64,000 nt of DNA from Saccharopolyspora hirsuta (GTDB lineage Bacteria > Actinomycetota > Actinomycetes > Mycobacteriales > Pseudonocardiaceae). The stretch is taken from contig NZ_VWPH01000007.1 in NCBI RefSeq assembly GCF_008630535.1, positions 434,001 to 498,000 on the forward strand, read 5' to 3'. How positions within the stretch are numbered: the first letter of the stretch is position 1; the number at the start of each line of letters is the position of its first letter. The notes beneath the pieces were generated by a model. It had not been told where the DNA came from. It was given only the letters and a program-made list of their open reading frames with translations, and made no database searches. This document shows, in pieces, positions 46,028-54,576 of this stretch. A program made the translations under genes and the position numbers.

Positions 46028-46612
46028 TCAGCGGTCCAGGAACTGCTGCGCCGCAACCTCCACGTCGGCCAGCACCCGCTCGGCGTCCAGGGTTTCGAGG
46101 TCGTGGACCAGCCGGAGCTCGGCGTCCTCGATCCCGCAGAAGTTCGAGATCCCGATCCGCAGCTGCACGTCCATCATCTCGGCGAGCCCCACCTCCGCGT
46201 AGCCCTCGCGGGACCCACCGGCCAGCCCCAGCCACAGCATGCGCTTGCCCGCCAGCCGCGGTTCGCCGCGGCCGTAGGCGAACCCGTGGTTCCACACCCG
46301 GTCGATCCAGCCCTTGAGGATCGCCGGTGGCGCGAACCACCACACCGGGAAGACCACCGCGATCAGGTCCGCGGCGTCGATCCGGGCCATGTGGGCGTGG
46401 ACCTCGGGCGAGTAGGTCTTGTCCCGGTCGTTCCAATCCGGTTCGTCGGCGGTGGTCAGGCGCGGGTCGAAGTCCTCGGCGTACAGGTCGAGCAGGTCCA
46501 CCTCGTACTGCGCCGCTTTCAGCTCGCGGTGCACCAGATCCGCGCTCCGCGCGGTGATCGAGTCGCCCCTGGGGTGCGCGACAACGACGAGCGCGCGGGA
46601 ATTCGGCGACAT
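46028..46612 (-). CDS. flavodoxin-fold NAD(P)H quinone dehydrogenase
   Basis: 194 residues. N-terminal ALVVVAHPRGDSITARSADL is the FMN phosphate-binding region; FPVWWFAPPAILKGWIDRVW near 90-109 is the hallmark of the NQO1/MdaB/KefF family, followed by GGSREGYAEVG. It reduces quinones by two electrons, or is a general flavin oxidoreductase. Its neighbour on the same strand, 21 bases upstream, is another NADP-dependent reductase, so the pair may detoxify one reactive carbonyl or quinone. A conserved cysteine is present in ISNFCGIEDAELR. Confidence 0.85.
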   Translation of the reverse strand: MSPNSRALVVVAHPRGDSITARSADLVHRELKAAQYEVDLLDLYAEDFDPRLTTADEPDWNDRDKTYSPEVHAHMARIDAADLIAVVFPVWWFAPPAILKGWIDRVWNHGFAYGRGEPRLAGKRMLWLGLAGGSREGYAEVGLAEMMDVQLRIGISNFCGIEDAELRLVHDLETLDAERVLADVEVAAQQFLDR

Positions 46613-46633
46613 GACAGCGTTTCTCCGATCTCC

Positions 46634-47629
46634 TCAGTCGTCCAGGCGGACGAGCATCTTCCCGGTGTTCGCGCCGCTGAGGACTCCCAGCAGCGCCTGC
46701 GGAGCGCGTTCGATCCCGTGCTCCACCGTGGTCTCGGTGCGCAGAGTCCCGTCGCGCAGCCAGTTCGCGGCCTTGCCGAGGTACTCCGGGAACTGGTCGA
46801 GGTGGAGGCCGACGAGCAGGCCGCGCATCGTGATCTCCTTGGCGGCCATCTGGAAGTAGTTCTCCGGGCCGCCGTGCGCGCCGATGGCGCCCACCAGGGC
46901 GATCCGGCCCCCGGCGCGCATCGCGTCGATGGCGGCCTCCAGCTGCTCGCCTCCGACGTTGTCGATGTAGACGTCGATGCCGTCCGGTGCGGCGACGTCG
47001 AGCTGCTCGGCGACCGGGGCCGACCGGTGGTCGATGGCCGCGTCGAACCCGAACGTCTCGCGCAGCTTCCGCGCCTTGACCGGGCCACCGGCCGACCCGA
47101 TGACCTTCGCGGCCCCGAACTCGCGGGCCAGCTGCCCGGCCACGCTGCCGACCGCACCGGCCGAGGCGGACACGAACACCACGTCGCCGGGGCGGACCGG
47201 GGCGGTCTCGGTGGTGGCGACGTAGGCGGTCAGCCCGGTCGTGCCCAGCGGGCCGAGGTAGTCCGGCTCGGCGGCGACCGAGGTGTCGAGCACCTCGACC
47301 TCGGATGCGTCCAGCCGGGCGAACTCGCGCCAGCCGAGCCAGTGCCGCACCGCGGCGCCGACCGGCACCTCCGCCGCCCCGGAGGCGACGACCCGCCCGG
47401 TCGCCGGACCGTCGAGCACCTGGCCCACCTGGTACGGCGGCAGGAAGGTGACGCCCGGGTCCATCCGCACCCGCATGTAGGGGTCGACCGACATCCAGGT
47501 GTTGCGCACCAGCACCTGCCCGGTGCCGGGTTGCCGGACCGGCGTCTCGACCAGTTCGAAGTCCGCCGCGCGGAGCTCCTCACCGGGAAGCGACCGCAGC
47601 CGGATCTCGCGGCCGGTGTTCTGTGCCAT
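46634..47629 (-). CDS. NADP-dependent alkenal/one oxidoreductase (CurA/leukotriene B4 dehydrogenase type)
   Basis: 331 residues of the zinc-less medium-chain reductase family. WMSVDPYMRVRMD near 46, the NADP loop SASAGAVGSVAGQLAREFGA near 150 and DVYIDNVGGEQLEAAIDAM near 222 identify the CurA/LTB4DH branch, which reduces conjugated double bonds. It heads a two-gene leftward unit with the quinone dehydrogenase and is divergent from the large SARP regulator. Three TTGCGG repeats at helical spacing lie between the two, suggesting control by that regulator. Confidence 0.88.
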   Translation of the reverse strand: MAQNTGREIRLRSLPGEELRAADFELVETPVRQPGTGQVLVRNTWMSVDPYMRVRMDPGVTFLPPYQVGQVLDGPATGRVVASGAAEVPVGAAVRHWLGWREFARLDASEVEVLDTSVAAEPDYLGPLGTTGLTAYVATTETAPVRPGDVVFVSASAGAVGSVAGQLAREFGAAKVIGSAGGPVKARKLRETFGFDAAIDHRSAPVAEQLDVAAPDGIDVYIDNVGGEQLEAAIDAMRAGGRIALVGAIGAHGGPENYFQMAAKEITMRGLLVGLHLDQFPEYLGKAANWLRDGTLRTETTVEHGIERAPQALLGVLSGANTGKMLVRLDD

Positions 47630-47671
47630 CACCACTCCTCTCCGAGCTGGCCCCAGCTTCGGCGGCACCGG

Positions 47672-47699
47672 TTGCGGTTCGTTGCGGGTTCGCTTGCGG
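47672..47699. promoter_or_regulatory. SARP-type direct repeats
   Basis: TTGCGG at 47672, 47682 and 47694: three direct repeats 10 and 12 bases apart, about one helical turn. SARP/AfsR proteins bind such arrays. They lie between the divergent CurA-like and SARP genes. Confidence 0.55.
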
Positions 47700-47724
47700 T
47701 CGGCCATCACCGCAGGTCGCCGAG

Positions 47725-47730
47725 TACTGT
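47725..47730 (+). promoter_or_regulatory. -10 element (TACTGT) for the SARP gene
   Basis: TACTGT ends six bases before the GTG start; leaderless transcription is likely. Confidence 0.4.
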
Positions 47731-47736
47731 CAGGAC

Positions 47737-50700
47737 GTGCGTTTCGGAGTGCTGGGCCCGCTCGCGGTGTGGACCGACCACGGCGCTCCGGTGCCCGTCC
47801 CGGAGGCGAAGGTGCGAGCGCTGCTCGCGGCCCTGCTCGTCGCCCCGGGCCGCTTCGCCTCCACCGACCGGCTGGTCGAGGACCTCTGGGGCGCGACTCC
47901 ACCGGGCAAACCGGTGCCGACCCTGCGCGCCAAGGTCTCGCAGCTGCGCCGCGCGCTGGACGCCGACGAGCCGGGTGCCCGCGCGCTGCTGGAGTTCCGC
48001 TCCGGCGGGTACCGGCTGAACATAGACGCCGAGGCGGTCGACGCCGGGCGTTTCGGAGTGCTGACGGCGCAGGCCAGGACAGCGGCCGACGCCCGGACCC
48101 GAGCGGCCGTGCTGGCCGAAGCCCTCGACCTCTGGCGCGGCGAGGCGTTCGCGGAGTTCGCCGACAGCGACTTCGCAGTGCCCGCCCGCACCCGGCTGCA
48201 CGACCAGCGCCTGACCGCGCAGGAAGAGCACGCCGCGGCCCGCCTCGAACTCGGCGAGCACGTCGAAGTCGCCGCGGACCTGGCCGAGCTGGCCGCCCGG
48301 CACCCGCACCGCGAACGCCTGCAAGCCGTCCACCTGCGCGCGCTGTACGGCGCCGGGCGGCAGGCCGAAGCGCTGGAGACCTACCAGCGGGTGCGCACCC
48401 GGCTCGCCGACGAGCTCGGCGCCGACCCCGGCCCCGAGCTGTCCACATTGCACAGTTCGATGCTCCGGCAGGAGCCCGGGCTGACCGCCGCCCGGTCCCG
48501 GCACAACCTCCCCGCCGCGGTGTCCGAGCTGATCGGTCGCGGCAGCGCCCCGGACGAGGTGCGCGCGCTGCTGAGCACCGGACGCCTGGTGACCCTGACC
48601 GGGCCCGGCGGGGTCGGCAAGACCCGCCTCGGGCTGGAAGTCGCCCGCGCCGCGGCGGATTCCTTCCCCGACGGCGCGTGGCTGGTCGAGCTCGCCGGAT
48701 CGTCCGGGACAGCCGTGGCCGACGCCGTCGCCGCCGCGCTCGGCCTGCGCGACGAAACCGCCCACTCCCCGCAGGACGGCGCCGCCCGCCTGGTCGAGGC
48801 CCTGCGGGACCAGAACCTGCTGCTGTTCCTGGACAACTGCGAGCACGTCGTGGACGCGGCCGCATCGCTCGCCGAGCGACTGCTGGCCGCCGCCCCCGGA
48901 GTGCGGCTGCTGGTGACCAGCCGGGAACCGCTGCACCTGCCCGGCGAAACCCTGTGGTCGGTCCAACCGCTGGACCCGCCCGAGAACGGAACCCCGGCGG
49001 CGGTCCGCGATTCCGGTGCCGCGCAGCTGTTCCTGGCCAGGGCTGCTTCGGCCGCGCCCGACTTCAGCCCGCAGGACGAGGACGCCGCGGCGATCGCCGC
49101 GATCTGCCGCCGCCTCGACGGGCTGCCGCTGGCGCTGGAGCTCGCGGCGTCCCGCGTCCGCGGCCTCGGCGTGCGCGAACTCGCGGCGCGCCTGGACGAC
49201 CGCTTCGACCTGCTGATCGCCCGCAACCGCCGCGCGCCCACCAGGCACCAGACCCTGCGGGCGGTGATCGACTGGAGCTGGGAGCTGCTGAGCGACACCG
49301 AGCAGACCGTCCTGCGCCGCCTCGCCAGCTGCGCCGACGGTTGCACGCTCGAAGCGGCCGAGGCGATCTGCGCCGACGAGGACCTGCCGCCGCACGCGGT
49401 GCTGGACGCGCTGACCGCGCTGGTCGACCGCAGCTTGCTGACCGTCGCCCTCCCCGAAGGGCACCCGCGCTACCGGCTGCTGGAGTCGGTGGCCGCCTAC
49501 TGCCGGGAACGCCTGGCCGAGGCGGGCGAAACCGACTCCGCGCGGCAGCGAGCGCGCCGCTACCACGCCGACTTCGCCGAACGCGCCGAAGCCGGGTTGC
49601 GCAGCGCCGAGCAGCGGACCTGGTTGCGCCGCCTCGATCTGGAGCTGCCGAATCTCCGCGCCTCGCTGGACGATTCGGTCCGGCACGGCGACACCGGGGC
49701 AACGCGCCACTTGGCGGCGGCCGCGTCCTGGCACCTCTTCCTGCGCGGCCGGTTCCGGGAGGCGCACCAGCTGCTGGCGTGCTCCGGGCCCGACCCTGAG
49801 GTCGCGGCCTGCCGGGACGCCTTGGCGGTGCTCTCCGGCGCGGAGCGCAAGACCGCGCGCGAGCGGCCGGAGATCACCGGCCCGGTCGCCCGCGCGCGGG
49901 CCGAGTGCTTCCTGGAGTACGTCCACCTCGACGTCGGCGACTACACCGGCCCGCCCGAACCCCTGGAACGCGCGCTGCGGGTCTGCCGCCAGGCCGGTGA
50001 CCGCTGGGGCGAGGCCGCCGCCCTCACCAACCTGGCCAGGCGCGCGATCGTCCGCGGCGAACTCGCCCGCGCCCGCGAGCGCGCGACAGCGGCGAAAGCG
50101 CTGTTCGACGAGCTCGGCGACGAGTGGGGCCAGCTGCAGGCGGCCGAGCCGCTGGCGCGGATCGCCGAGATCACCGGCGACTACCCGACGGCCGAGCGCA
50201 CGCACCTCGACGGCCTGCGCACCGCCGAAGACCTGGGCCTGGCCTCCGACGCCGCGGACAAGCTGTCCGGCCTCGGCCGCATCGCCCTGCTCACCGGCGA
50301 CCTCGCCACCGCCGAAACCCGCCACCGGCGCGCGGCCGAGCTCGCCGCGGCGGTCCACGACGAGCAGGGCCTGGTCTACGCCGAGTTCGGCCTCGCCCTG
50401 ACCGCCCGCCGCCGAGGACGCCTGGACGACGCGGAACAGCTGTGGCAGCGCCAACTCCGCTGGAGCCGCCGAGCCGGTGACCAGCCCGGAGTCGCCCTGG
50501 CCCTGGCCGAACTCGGGTTCATCGCCGAGCAGCGCGGCGACGCCGACACCGCAACCCGCTTCCACGCCGAAGGGCTCACCACCGCCGAAAGCACCGAAGA
50601 CCCCCGCGCGATCGCCCTCGCCCTCGAAGGCCTCGCCGGTGCCAAAGCCCTCGCCGGAGAAGCAGGAGAGGCCGCCCACCTGCTCGGACGAGCAGCCGCG

Positions 50701-50835
50701 ATCCGCGAAGCAGTCGGCGCGCCGCTCCCGCCAGCCGAACGCGCCGACGTCGACCGCATCACGGCCCGAGCCCGCGGATCAGCCCCGGAAGCCTTCGCCG
50801 AGGCCTACGCGGAAGGCCGCGCCGACCTGTCCTGA
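47737..50835 (+). CDS. SARP/AfsR-type regulator with BTAD, NB-ARC and TPR domains
   Basis: 1032 residues. N-terminal OmpR-like winged helix (MRFGVLGPLAVW, then TLRAKVSQLRRALD) and bacterial transcriptional activator domain to about residue 250; NB-ARC ATPase with Walker A TGPGGVGKTRLGLE near 288 and Walker B LLLFLDNCEHV near 366; winged region; then TPR-like helices from about 620 to the end. This is the AfsR architecture: an activator gated by nucleotide binding. Targets may include the divergent CurA-like/quinone dehydrogenase pair. No secondary-metabolite cluster is visible in the window. GTG at 47737 gives the family N-terminus. Confidence 0.92.
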   Translation: MRFGVLGPLAVWTDHGAPVPVPEAKVRALLAALLVAPGRFASTDRLVEDLWGATPPGKPVPTLRAKVSQLRRALDADEPGARALLEFRSGGYRLNIDAEAVDAGRFGVLTAQARTAADARTRAAVLAEALDLWRGEAFAEFADSDFAVPARTRLHDQRLTAQEEHAAARLELGEHVEVAADLAELAARHPHRERLQAVHLRALYGAGRQAEALETYQRVRTRLADELGADPGPELSTLHSSMLRQEPGLTAARSRHNLPAAVSELIGRGSAPDEVRALLSTGRLVTLTGPGGVGKTRLGLEVARAAADSFPDGAWLVELAGSSGTAVADAVAAALGLRDETAHSPQDGAARLVEALRDQNLLLFLDNCEHVVDAAASLAERLLAAAPGVRLLVTSREPLHLPGETLWSVQPLDPPENGTPAAVRDSGAAQLFLARAASAAPDFSPQDEDAAAIAAICRRLDGLPLALELAASRVRGLGVRELAARLDDRFDLLIARNRRAPTRHQTLRAVIDWSWELLSDTEQTVLRRLASCADGCTLEAAEAICADEDLPPHAVLDALTALVDRSLLTVALPEGHPRYRLLESVAAYCRERLAEAGETDSARQRARRYHADFAERAEAGLRSAEQRTWLRRLDLELPNLRASLDDSVRHGDTGATRHLAAAASWHLFLRGRFREAHQLLACSGPDPEVAACRDALAVLSGAERKTARERPEITGPVARARAECFLEYVHLDVGDYTGPPEPLERALRVCRQAGDRWGEAAALTNLARRAIVRGELARARERATAAKALFDELGDEWGQLQAAEPLARIAEITGDYPTAERTHLDGLRTAEDLGLASDAADKLSGLGRIALLTGDLATAETRHRRAAELAAAVHDEQGLVYAEFGLALTARRRGRLDDAEQLWQRQLRWSRRAGDQPGVALALAELGFIAEQRGDADTATRFHAEGLTTAESTEDPRAIALALEGLAGAKALAGEAGEAAHLLGRAAAIREAVGAPLPPAERADVDRITARARGSAPEAFAEAYAEGRADLS

Positions 50836-50889
50836 TCGGTGGGGTGCTCGTCCTTGAGGACGCGCACCGGCGCGGCCAAGCTCGGTGGG

Positions 50890-51858
50890 GTGAGCAGGCA
50901 CCGGGTGGTCATCGCGGTCTACGACGGCGTTCAGCTGCTGGACGTCGCCGGGCCGCTGGAGGTCTTCGACGGTGCCGACCACCTGCTCGGCGGTGGCTAC
51001 GACGTGCGGCTGGCCTCGCTCAGCGGCCACGACGCGGTCACCTCCTCGCGGGTGCGGCTGGGCGTGGACGTCGCGCTCCGGGACGTCGACGAGCTCGACA
51101 CCCTCGTCGTCGCGGGCGGCTGGGGGTTCCGCGAGGCGGCCGGTGATCCGGAGCTGGTCCGGCAGGTGCGCCGCCTGTCCGGCCTCGCCCGCCGCACGGC
51201 GTCGGTCTGCACCGGCGCGTTCCTGCTGGCCGAGGCCGGGCTGCTGGACGGGCGGCGGGCCACCACGCACTGGGCGATGTGCGACGAGCTCGCCGAGTCC
51301 TACCCGGACGTCGCGGTGGAACCGGACGCGATCTACGTCCGCGACGACGCCGTGCTCACCGCGGCCGGGGTGAGCACCGGCGTGGACCTCGCGCTCGGCC
51401 TGGTCGAGGACGACCACGGCGCCGAGGTCGCCCGCACCATCGCCAAGTGGCTCGTGGTGTTCCTGCAGCGCCCGGGCGGGCAGTCGCAGTTCAGCGTGTG
51501 GCACTCGGCGCAACCGGTGCACGACCGCGCGCTGCACGAGCTGCTCGGCGAGATCGCCGCGAACCCGGCGGGCGACTACCGGGTCCCGGTGATGGCCGAC
51601 CGGCTGGCCATGAGCCCGCGGCACTTCACCCGCCTGTTCACCAAGGAGGTCGGCACCAGCCCCGGCCGCTACGTCGAGCGGGCGCGCGTCGAAGCGGCCC
51701 GCGCGATGCTCGAAACCGGCCAGCGCGGCATCCCGCGGCGCTGCGGGTTCGGCAGCGCCGAGACCATGCGCCGCGCCTTCGTCCGCCAGCTCGGCATCCC
51801 GCCCAGCGCCTACCGCGACCGCTTCCGCACCGCCGGGCGACCGGCGGCGACGCACTGA
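50890..51858 (+). CDS. GlxA-type AraC regulator with DJ-1/PfpI domain
   Basis: 322 residues. The N-terminal amidotransferase-like domain (VVIAVYDGVQLLDVAGPLEV; ASVCTGAFLLAEAGLLDGR) is followed by an AraC helix-turn-helix (VPVMADRLAMSPRHFTRLFT, then FGSAETMRRAFVRQLGIPPS). In this family the domain is a ligand sensor rather than an enzyme, although C104 of SVCTG is kept. It probably regulates the adjacent DJ-1 gene, which starts ten bases after its stop and resembles its own N-terminal half. The GTG at 50890 lacks a strong ribosome site. Confidence 0.9.
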   Translation: MSRHRVVIAVYDGVQLLDVAGPLEVFDGADHLLGGGYDVRLASLSGHDAVTSSRVRLGVDVALRDVDELDTLVVAGGWGFREAAGDPELVRQVRRLSGLARRTASVCTGAFLLAEAGLLDGRRATTHWAMCDELAESYPDVAVEPDAIYVRDDAVLTAAGVSTGVDLALGLVEDDHGAEVARTIAKWLVVFLQRPGGQSQFSVWHSAQPVHDRALHELLGEIAANPAGDYRVPVMADRLAMSPRHFTRLFTKEVGTSPGRYVERARVEAARAMLETGQRGIPRRCGFGSAETMRRAFVRQLGIPPSAYRDRFRTAGRPAATH

Positions 51859-51868
51859 GGAGACCACA

Positions 51869-52495
51869 GTGGACATCGCATTCGTGCTCTACGACGGGTT
51901 CACCGCGCTGGACCTGATCGGACCGTACGAGGTCCTCGCCGGACCGCCCGGCGCGACCCCGCACTTCGTGGCCGCCGACCGCGACACCGTGGTCTGCGAC
52001 TCCGGCCTCCCGGTCCGGCCCACGACGACCTTCGCCGAGCTGACCCGCCCCGACATCGTCGTGGTCCCCGGCAGCTCCCAGTGGCGCACCGCGCTGGAGC
52101 GCACCGAGCTGACCTCCTGGCTGGCCGCGGTCCACCCGACCACCACCTGGACCGCGTCGGTGTGCACCGGGTCGACCCTGCTGGCCAAGGCGGGCGTCCT
52201 CACCGGCCGACCGGCGACCACGCACTGGGCGGCCCGCGACGCGCTGGCCGAGCTCGGGGCGCAGGTCAGCACCGACCGCGTGGTGGTCGACGGCGACGTG
52301 ATCACCGGCGCCGGGGTGTCGGCCGGGATCGACATGGCGCTGCAGCTGGCCGCCCAGCTGTGGGGCGAGGACAGCGCGAAGCTGATCCAGCTGGCCCTGG
52401 AGTACGACCCGCAGCCGCCGTTCGACGCCGGATCGCCGGAGAAGGCCGGGCCGGAGCTGACCGCGGCGATCCGCGAAGGGGTGCTCCCGGCGTAG
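51869..52495 (+). CDS. DJ-1/PfpI family protein
   Basis: 208 residues. The nucleophile elbow is SVCTGSTLLAKAGVLTGRPA near 94-113, with the downstream histidine in TTHWAARDAL; start MDIAFVLYDGFTALDLIGPY is typical. Relatives include isonitrile hydratase (InhA), cyclohexyl-isocyanide hydratase and glyoxalase-III-like proteins. It lies ten bases after the GlxA-type regulator, probably in one operon, and the two share a common ancestor domain. GTG at 51869 has AGGAG six bases upstream. The substrate is unknown. Confidence 0.85.
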   Translation: MDIAFVLYDGFTALDLIGPYEVLAGPPGATPHFVAADRDTVVCDSGLPVRPTTTFAELTRPDIVVVPGSSQWRTALERTELTSWLAAVHPTTTWTASVCTGSTLLAKAGVLTGRPATTHWAARDALAELGAQVSTDRVVVDGDVITGAGVSAGIDMALQLAAQLWGEDSAKLIQLALEYDPQPPFDAGSPEKAGPELTAAIREGVLPA

Positions 52496-52501
52496 CGCGG
52501 T

Positions 52502-52507
52502 TACGCT
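52502..52507 (+). promoter_or_regulatory. -10 element (TACGCT) for the phosphatase gene
   Basis: TACGCT ends six bases before GTG 52514, six bases after the preceding stop codon. Confidence 0.4.
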
Positions 52508-52513
52508 CGGGCC

Positions 52514-53110
52514 GTGGCACAGGACGAGCACCGCGTTTACCTCCTCCGACACGGCACCACCACCTGGTCCCAGACCGGCCAGCACACCAGCCGCTCCGAC
52601 ATCCCGCTCACGGTCGAGGGCGAACTGCGGGCGCGCCAGGCCGGGCAGACCCTGACCGCGCTGCGCCCCGCCGGACCCGTGGTCGTGCTCGCCAGCCCGC
52701 GCCAGCGCGCGCAGCGGACGGCGGCGCTGGCCGGTCTGGACGACATCGTCACCGAACCGCTGCTCGCGGAGTGGGACTACGGCGACTACGAGGGCCTGAC
52801 CACCGCGCAGATCCGCGAGCAGGTCCCGGACTGGACGGTGTGGACGCACCCCTGCCCGGGCGGCGAGACCGCGGAGCAGGTCACCGCCCGCGCCGACGAC
52901 CTGCTGGCCCGCATCGCCGACACCACCTCCGACGTGGTGCTGGTCGGCCACGGCCACTTCAGCCGCTGCCTGATCGCCCGCTGGCTCGGCCTCCCCGCGA
53001 CCGCCGGAGTCCGCTTCGCCCTCGACCCGGCCGGGATCACCGTCCTAGGCCGGGAGCGCGGCGTCCCCCAGATCGTCCGGGCCAACATCCCGCCCTGGCA
53101 GCAGGGCTGA
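52514..53110 (+). CDS. histidine phosphatase (phosphoglycerate mutase-like) family protein
   Basis: 198 residues. The catalytic motif RHG is in VYLLRHGTTTW near residue 12; the second arginine is in ASPRQRAQRTAAL, the proton-donor glutamate in EWDYGDYEGLT, and the second histidine in VVLVGHGHFSRCL near 155. All four residues of the family are kept. It dephosphorylates an unknown small phosphate ester; the GDYEG block is common in the bacterial acid phosphatase/CobC-like branch. It may be cotranscribed with the DJ-1 gene 18 bases upstream or start from its own leaderless promoter. R3 copy 3 follows. Confidence 0.87.
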   Translation: MAQDEHRVYLLRHGTTTWSQTGQHTSRSDIPLTVEGELRARQAGQTLTALRPAGPVVVLASPRQRAQRTAALAGLDDIVTEPLLAEWDYGDYEGLTTAQIREQVPDWTVWTHPCPGGETAEQVTARADDLLARIADTTSDVVLVGHGHFSRCLIARWLGLPATAGVRFALDPAGITVLGRERGVPQIVRANIPPWQQG

Positions 53111-53120
53111 CTTTCCTGTT

Positions 53121-53236
53121 CCAGGCTCGTTCTGCGCGGCGGTGCCGGTGGCGGAACCCCAGCGCCCGCCCGGACTGCGGGTGCCCGGCTTCATGCATGC
53201 CAGTTCAGCGCCGCGGGGATGGCCTGCCGGGCGCGA
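53121..53236 (-). repeat. R3 repeat, copy 3 (partial, inverted)
   Basis: The reverse complement aligns with copies 1 and 2 for about 115 bases (shared GGCATGCAT, GGGCACCCGCAGTCC, GTTCCGCCACCGGCACCGCC). It lies between the phosphatase gene and the acetyltransferase gene, which it immediately precedes. Confidence 0.8.
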
Positions 53237-53274
53237 ATATGCTGGCCCGGTAGGCAGAACCCGTGGAGGTACCG

Positions 53275-53742
53275 ATGATCCGCCGTGCGACCGAAGCCGA
53301 CGTCCCGGCCATGGTCGAGCTGGTGCACGAACTCGCGCTGTACGAGAAGGCGCCCGAGAAGTGCCACCTGACCGAGCAGCAGCTGCGCACCGCGCTGTTC
53401 GGCCCGGACCCGGCGCTGTTCGGGCACGTGGCCGAAGTGGACGGTGCGGTCGTCGGGCTCGCCCTGTGGTTCCTGAACTTCTCCACCTGGGAGGGCGTGC
53501 ACGGCATCTACCTGGAGGACCTGTTCGTGCGTCCGCAGCAGCGCGGCAGCGGCCTGGGCAAGGCCCTGCTGCAGGCGCTGGCCAAGGAGTGCGTGGACCG
53601 CGGCTACGCGCGGCTGGAGTGGCAGGTGCTCGACTGGAACGAACCGGCGATCAACTTCTACAAGGCGGCCGGGGCGATCCCGATGGACGAGTGGACCGTC
53701 TACCGCCTCACCGGCGAGCCGCTGCGCGCCTTCAGCGCCTGA
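53275..53742 (+). CDS. GNAT acetyltransferase, diamine/spermidine acetyltransferase (SAT) type
   Basis: 155 residues. It follows the SAT pattern closely: IRRATEADVPAMVELVHELA, then LYEKAPEKCHLTEQQLRTAL, LWFLNFSTWEGVHGIYLEDL, the acetyl-CoA loop RPQQRGSGLGKALL, and the C-terminal block LEWQVLDWNEPAINFYKAAG. Family members acetylate polyamines, thialysine or similar amines in the cytoplasm. The ATG at 53275 has GGAGG five bases upstream. It is directly preceded by an R3 repeat, as is the BpsA-like polyamine synthase gene. The substrate is inferred from the family only. Confidence 0.85.
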   Translation: MIRRATEADVPAMVELVHELALYEKAPEKCHLTEQQLRTALFGPDPALFGHVAEVDGAVVGLALWFLNFSTWEGVHGIYLEDLFVRPQQRGSGLGKALLQALAKECVDRGYARLEWQVLDWNEPAINFYKAAGAIPMDEWTVYRLTGEPLRAFSA

Positions 53743-53748
53743 ACCCGC

Positions 53749-54177
53749 TCAGCTCTCGCGATCGGCGTCGGGGGCGGCGTTGCCGTAGTAGGACCAGCGC
53801 CGCCCCTCGCGGTTGAACATGAACCACAGGACCGCGATCGCCGGAACCGCGAGCACCAGCCCGATCACCGGCTGGCCGGACGGCCCGAAGGCGTACCACG
53901 CGGTGCCCAGCAGCATCAGCTGCATCAGCAGCGCCGGGGTGCGCGCCCAGTGCTTGCCCTTGAGCATCCCGATGCCCGCTGCGAGGACCCCGGCCGACAG
54001 CAGGGCGAAGTACCCGGCCTCGCCGTAGGTCTGGGTGGGCCCGAACTCCCCCACCCCGTCGAGCGTGGCGGTACCGCGGATCAGCAGCGCGACGACGAAG
54101 ACCAGCCCCGCCACGGCCTGCAGCGTGGTGAGTACGCCGGCGATGCGCACGGTGCGCGGGACAGCTTCGGTCGACAC
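53749..54177 (-). CDS. small membrane protein of unknown function
   Basis: 142 residues with four hydrophobic helices: VLTTLQAVAGLVFVVALLIR, FALLSAGVLAAGIGMLKGKH, LLMQLMLLGTAWYAF and VIGLVLAVPAIAVLWFMFN. The sequence AGIGMLKGKHWARTPALLMQ is seen in actinobacterial integral membrane proteins without known function. The GTG at 54177 has GGAAGGG upstream and is preferred over the ATG at 54225. It ends six bases from the convergent acetyltransferase gene. Confidence 0.7.
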   Translation of the reverse strand: MSTEAVPRTVRIAGVLTTLQAVAGLVFVVALLIRGTATLDGVGEFGPTQTYGEAGYFALLSAGVLAAGIGMLKGKHWARTPALLMQLMLLGTAWYAFGPSGQPVIGLVLAVPAIAVLWFMFNREGRRWSYYGNAAPDADRES

Positions 54178-54576
54178 GGTTGCCCTTCCGGAAAGCGGAA
54201 CTCGGTCACTCTGCGTATGCCCCATCGATGGTAATACCGCCTGAATGACGCATGGCTGCGACCACGGTCACGCGCGATGATCGGCTCATGGCTGCCACGG
54301 CGATCGCGGATATCGGGGTGTCCGCGCCCGTGCGCCCGACCGGCCCGGGTGGACGACGGACGGATGCGCTCCGGGGTTGCGCATCCGGCGCCCACCGGGC
54401 TCCGGCGGTGGTCAGCGGCGCGGCGCACCTGCTCCTGGTGTCTCAGCCGGCCCGCCCCGCCCGCGTCGGGCACCGCGGCCGGTCCGGGTGCGGATCGCGG
54501 CGGAAGGAGGCCGTGCGGGAGAGCTGAACCGCTGGACGGTGCACGGGCGCCCGGTGGTCTCGCCTAGGCTGCGGGT
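54178..54576. other. 399-base gap without a recognised gene
   Basis: Divergent region between the small membrane protein and the lipid kinase. A short palindrome GGTAATACC is at 54230-54238 and two similar CATGGCTGC segments lie about 36 bases apart near 54251 and 54287. Short frames here look like chance. Confidence 0.4.
54565..54570 (+). promoter_or_regulatory. -10 element (TAGGCT) for the lipid kinase gene
   Basis: TAGGCT ends six bases before the GTG at 54577; a leaderless message is likely. Confidence 0.4.

Noticed and set aside
54252..54567. Short plus-strand frames before the lipid kinase
   Set aside because: Overlapping frames with Pro/Arg-rich, low-complexity products and no ribosome site.
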